DNA of 64,000 nucleotides from an uncultured Cyclobacteriaceae bacterium. GTDB taxonomy: Bacteria; Bacteroidota; Bacteroidia; Cytophagales; Cyclobacteriaceae. The position numbers and the translations under genes were made by a program. The stretch covers positions 1-64,000 of the forward strand of contig CAJQKV010000023.1 of assembly GCA_905479015.1 (NCBI GenBank). The letters run 5' to 3'. The notes beneath the pieces are model-generated. The model was not told the DNA's origin, searched no databases, and worked only from the letters and a program-made list of their open reading frames with translations. Position 1 is the first letter of the stretch. Each line of letters begins with the position of its first letter. Positions 60,928-64,000 of this stretch are shown piece by piece.

Positions 60928-61175
60928 CGGTCATTCTGATATAATGCTTTGTTAATAAAATTGCTCTTTAGTAGATACTAAACATAAGTTTTCATACTCC
61001 GCAGCCTAACCTATTTTGTATACTGCCCATGAATCAAGGTGGATGAAGATCTCTCGAATATCTACATTTGATTGGAGAAATATATTAAATGAGTCCTTGA
61101 ACCCCTCTCATGAAACTTCATCCGGCTCTGAGTTATTTTGGTATAAAATTTATTTATTCATCAGAGATCATCAAA

Positions 61176-61799
61176 TCAAGTGTTCAAAACAGGTGCCTGA
61201 GCTCTCATCTGCCGGAACGTCAAATTGATACGCGGAGCCGTCACCTTTTTAGTTGGGGGTAAGCGATGCTGCCAATGATCTTGGGTCTGACCCTGCATCG
61301 TCAACAGACTTCCGGATTGAAGGGGAATAGAGACCGTTTCTTTGGTCCTAATGTGCTTAAAGGCAAACTTACGCTCTGCACCAAAACTCATAGAAGCAAT
61401 GACCCCATGCTTGACCAGCTCTTTCTCTCCATCACTGTGCCATGCCATACCTTCCGATCCCGTAGGGTATAGATTGAGTAGACAAGAATTGAATTTAACC
61501 TGTGCTTTTTCTTCAACGAGTACTTTGATCGCTTCAAGAGTGGGGGTCCAAGGCCATGCGTGCTTGGTTACCTTTGAGTAGGTATAAGCATAAGGTGCAT
61601 CTCCATACCAGGCTACCTTTCGTTTGGTAATGATGCGTTTACCAAAAATAATGGCTTCATCATTTTTCCAATCAATTTCAGACCTCAGAATATCGTAATA
61701 ACTGGTAACTGCTCTAGGGGCTATTATGGGCCCGTAGTAATACACGCACCCATCATAAGGCAACCTATTTTGTTGACTGTCAATAGCAAAAAGTTCCAT
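61176..61799 (-). CDS. AlkB-like 2-oxoglutarate/Fe(II) dioxygenase
   Basis: 207 residues from the ATG at 61799 (MELFAIDSQ); an in-frame ATG at 61859 would add 20 residues that do not fit the family start. The Fe triad is in WHSDGEKE (His, Asp) and the late DHWQHRLPP (His), with 2-oxoglutarate Arg in PRINLTFR. The nucleotide-recognition lid region YYYGPI is at the start. It repairs methylated bases by oxidative demethylation, ALKBH2/3-like. Confidence 0.9.
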   Translation of the reverse strand: MELFAIDSQQNRLPYDGCVYYYGPIIAPRAVTSYYDILRSEIDWKNDEAIIFGKRIITKRKVAWYGDAPYAYTYSKVTKHAWPWTPTLEAIKVLVEEKAQVKFNSCLLNLYPTGSEGMAWHSDGEKELVKHGVIASMSFGAERKFAFKHIRTKETVSIPLQSGSLLTMQGQTQDHWQHRLPPTKKVTAPRINLTFRQMRAQAPVLNT

Positions 61800-62020
61800 G
61801 GATTTAAATGTTTTAGTAGCAGCGTAAATAGGCTCCTTAACGGCAAACATAGTGACCAAACATAATCCTACAAAACGTTATGCCTTTTCATGGCCATTCT
61901 TACCTACTTTAATGGTAGAATAAAAGCATATTTATAGCTTTTGCCGTGAAAGTTAGCTCCACTTCTTTTTAAATTAAATGATATGTTTTTTTTAATGATT
62001 TTTTTGAGCAATATTGGTTT

Positions 62021-62968
62021 ATGCAAATTGACATCAAAAAAGCCGCCGCACGGATATCGGGTCAAGTGCTCCAAACGCCGCTATTCTACTCGAAATATTT
62101 AAGTGCGCTGAATAAGGGACAGGTTTATCTCAAACTAGAAAACGAGCAATACACGGGCTCGTTCAAGGCAAGAGGTGCATTGAATAAAATATTAGGCCTT
62201 TCTTCATCCGAAAAAGCCAAAGGCTTGATCACGGCCTCAACGGGAAACCATGCGCAAGGATTCGCTCGAGCCCTTGAAATAGCAAATGCTGAAGGTACTA
62301 TTTTTTTACCGACGAATGCCGAAGCATCCAAAGTCGAAGCATTAAAAGCCTACAAAGTTGGATTGCAATTTCATGGAGCCGATGCACTAACAACAGAATT
62401 ACACGCTATGAAATTTGCAGAAGCTTCTGGGCAAATCTGGATCTCTCCCTACAATGACCCCGAGGTTATTGCTGGCCAAGGGACCTTGGCCTTAGAAATG
62501 ACTTCTCAATTGGATTCTATTGATGCTGTACTTGGCTGCATTGGTGGTGGGGGCATGATGTCCGGTGTGGCCACATGGTTACATCAGGCGAGTCCCAAAA
62601 CTAAAATCATCGGCTGTCTACCTGAAAACTCCCCTGAAATGTATCTCAGTGTTAAAAAAGGTGAGGTCGTTTTTATGGAAACTCCTTTACCTACACTCTC
62701 AGATGGATCGGCTGGAGGTTTAGAATCTGATGCCATCACTTTTGATATCTGTAGAAAATTAATCCATGATTATGAACTCACATCAGAAAGTGAAATCGGA
62801 CTAGCCATAAAGTATATGGTAGATAAGCACCATAAAATTATTGAAGGTGCCGCTGGAGTGGCCTTAGCGAGCTTCTTCAAAAGAGCTGCTGAATTGGAAA
62901 ATCAAACGGTAGTCATCATCATTTGTGGCGGTAATATAACTACCGAGAAATTAAAATCCTTACTGTGA
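62021..62968 (+). CDS. Threonine/serine dehydratase (PLP fold-type II)
   Basis: 315 residues. The PLP Lys is K49 in YTGSFKARGALNK, the phosphate loop is CIGGGGMMSGV near 175, and the substrate loop STGNHAQGFA. No C-terminal ACT-like regulatory domain, so a catabolic or serine racemase/dehydratase type is more likely than biosynthetic IlvA. The stop overlaps the GTG start of the next gene by four bases. Confidence 0.88.
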   Translation: MQIDIKKAAARISGQVLQTPLFYSKYLSALNKGQVYLKLENEQYTGSFKARGALNKILGLSSSEKAKGLITASTGNHAQGFARALEIANAEGTIFLPTNAEASKVEALKAYKVGLQFHGADALTTELHAMKFAEASGQIWISPYNDPEVIAGQGTLALEMTSQLDSIDAVLGCIGGGGMMSGVATWLHQASPKTKIIGCLPENSPEMYLSVKKGEVVFMETPLPTLSDGSAGGLESDAITFDICRKLIHDYELTSESEIGLAIKYMVDKHHKIIEGAAGVALASFFKRAAELENQTVVIIICGGNITTEKLKSLL

Positions 62969-63564
62969 CGATCAATGATGAACCCGATCTCAATACTAAA
63001 TCCTCCGTTATGAGCAAGTATTATATTTCGGCTGAAGAGCTCTTGCAAGATTCCTTCTTGTTGGCTAAGAAAGTTTTTGATTTTGGCTATCGTCCAGATC
63101 ACATCATAGGTATTTGGAGGGGAGGGGGGCCTATCGCCATTGCCATTCATGAATATTTTGATTACATGGGGGTTGAAAGTCAACACCATCCCGTCAAAAT
63201 ATCATCCTATAGCGATTTGGGTCAACAAAAAAATTATATCCTGATCAAAGGATTATCAAGCCTTATTGACTCCATCAAATCTGATGAAAAAGTACTCATT
63301 GTAGATGATGTGCTAGATACAGGACGCAGCTTAGATGCTTTGCTAACTGAATTAGGTAATAAAAATATCGACCTACAACCACAAAGATGTAAAATTGCCT
63401 GCCCTTGGTACAAGCCTACACGAAATCTCACATCTATTCAACCTGATTTTTATTTGAGAACAACGCATGATTGGTTGGTATTTCCCCATGAATTAAAAGG
63501 TTTGTCAGCCAAGGAAATTTCATTGAATAAAACATCCATTTCAAAAATTATTACACAAAAATAG
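62965..63564 (+). CDS. Phosphoribosyltransferase domain protein
   Basis: 199 residues from a GTG that overlaps the previous stop (GTGA); an ATG at 63010 (MSKYYISAEELL) gives a shorter alternative closer to the family start. The PRPP motif VLIVDDVLDTGRSLDA sits at about 110-125, and the early GIWRGGGPIAIAI resembles hypoxanthine/xanthine phosphoribosyltransferases (Gpt-like). The base it uses is not clear. It is translationally coupled to the dehydratase. Confidence 0.8.
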   Translation: MTINDEPDLNTKSSVMSKYYISAEELLQDSFLLAKKVFDFGYRPDHIIGIWRGGGPIAIAIHEYFDYMGVESQHHPVKISSYSDLGQQKNYILIKGLSSLIDSIKSDEKVLIVDDVLDTGRSLDALLTELGNKNIDLQPQRCKIACPWYKPTRNLTSIQPDFYLRTTHDWLVFPHELKGLSAKEISLNKTSISKIITQK

Positions 63565-63714
63565 ATACCCATTCAATCACACATTTTCAACATGAAAAGA
63601 TGAAATTTCAACTGACGGTGCCTCATAAAAGAAATGACCTCCTAAATTAATAAATAATTAATCTACCTTTATCAGCTCACGAATAAAAGCTTAAATTCAA
63701 ATCCCAGTCAATAA

Positions 63715-64000
63715 ATGAAAATATCAAAGACGTTATTGATCCTTCTCATAGGGATGTTCATTCTTTTAAAGGTGAAAGGACAGCCTAATTATTCGTTGAA
63801 GTCTCATAATATCACTGAAGGTAAAAACGCCAATATTTCTAATAAAGCAGCCAAGAAATCTTTTAAAAAAGGGGCTTATAACGAGGGACTTGTTCATACT
63901 GCTCAGGCCTTGCAAAAGGCAGAAAATAAAAAGCAGGTTTCTAAGGCACAAAATTCTCTAATAAGCCATTACACCAACACAATCAACAAAAATTTACAAA
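63715..64000 (+). CDS. Secreted protein, 5' end only
   Basis: ATG at 63715, open to the end of the window (95 codons). Signal peptide to about 22 (LLILLIGMFILLKVKGQ). The start of the mature part is Lys/Ala-rich and probably helical (NKAAKKSFKKGAYNEGL), suggesting a helical repeat such as TPR. Family not recognised. Confidence 0.6.
   Translation, partial: MKISKTLLILLIGMFILLKVKGQPNYSLKSHNITEGKNANISNKAAKKSFKKGAYNEGLVHTAQALQKAENKKQVSKAQNSLISHYTNTINKNLQ

Larger units (their letters stand above)
60819..61175. other. Intergenic region of 357 bp
   Basis: Between the end of the AlkB-like gene and the start of the M28 gene, both minus strand. Contains the M28 promoter box and one hairpin at 60910-60927. 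A 70-codon plus-strand frame that starts at 61016 overlaps the AlkB-like gene end and has no family features, so it is not called. Confidence 0.5.

Noticed and set aside
61016-61228. 70-codon plus-strand ORF
   Set aside because: Overlaps the end of the AlkB-like gene on the other strand and has no recognisable family.
1-64000. tRNA, rRNA, CRISPR arrays, insertion sequences and phage or conjugation genes
   Set aside because: I looked in the spacers and among the coding regions and found no cloverleaf, spaced repeat array, transposase, integrase or structural phage gene.

Overview
The window looks like chromosomal DNA of a member of the Bacteroidota. The evidence is an AT-rich sequence, several perfect TAnnTTTG (-7 type) promoter boxes in front of genes, and families typical of this phylum: DUF4290 beside murA, tandem DUF5916/CBM9-like proteins, DUF6122, pirin, S9 and M28 secreted peptidases, a CotH-like secreted protein, a sulfatase and a stand-alone PyrR-PyrB pair. 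The exact order cannot be fixed from the sequence; a marine Cytophagales- or Saprospiria-like organism is a reasonable guess. I see no rRNA, tRNA, CRISPR array, insertion sequence, phage gene or plasmid gene.

Layout. 1-13.4 kb: housekeeping. It holds the murA start and DUF4290, an Xaa-Pro aminopeptidase, a heptosyltransferase-like GT9, an M16 peptidase, an O-methyltransferase overlapping a LysM lytic transglycosylase, and DNA polymerase III gamma/tau (dnaX), apparently split over two frames at an A10 run. A two-domain VOC protein, a one-domain asparaginase-like protein, a YeeZ-like Rossmann protein, an SDR, a thioesterase and a membrane-anchored hypothetical protein follow. 14-24.7 kb: DoxX plus a Tat-exported Gfo/Idh/MocA oxidoreductase, an S9 peptidase, DUF6122, aldehyde dehydrogenase plus DUF779, MarC, galactokinase with a truncated glycosidase remnant in front of it, and an AraC regulator. 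24.9-38.6 kb: secreted and metabolic proteins, then a long minus-strand run (sulfatase, aldose 1-epimerase, a very large sugar dehydrogenase/cytochrome c/CBM fusion, two tandem DUF5916 proteins) that reads as a periplasmic sugar-processing locus without SusC/SusD.

39-45.8 kb: a cold-shock protein, four small membrane proteins (including DoxX-like and TspO-like), a fatty-acid desaturase, then a metallophosphatase, a CotH-like protein and a bestrophin-like channel. 46-64 kb: pirin, a secreted two-repeat protein, TerC, an alpha/beta hydrolase, a PaaE-like reductase, nucleotide genes (purB facing pyrR-pyrB with no gap), a secreted hypothetical protein, GT9 plus a TIGR03032 protein, a lipocalin-like lipoprotein, SixA phosphatase, an M28 peptidase, an AlkB-like dioxygenase, threonine/serine dehydratase, a phosphoribosyltransferase, and the start of a secreted protein cut by the window end.

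The most interesting signal is the dnaX arrangement. The 370-residue product stops just after domain III, immediately behind ten A residues. The -1 frame is open from that run straight into a 282-residue ORF that carries the tau-like C-terminus. This is either programmed frameshifting or slippage making gamma and tau, or a homopolymer error. Secondary signals are a structured palindrome before the aldehyde dehydrogenase gene, a perfect inverted repeat before the FabH-like gene, the multi-domain sugar dehydrogenase, and small remnants or small ORFs in spacers.
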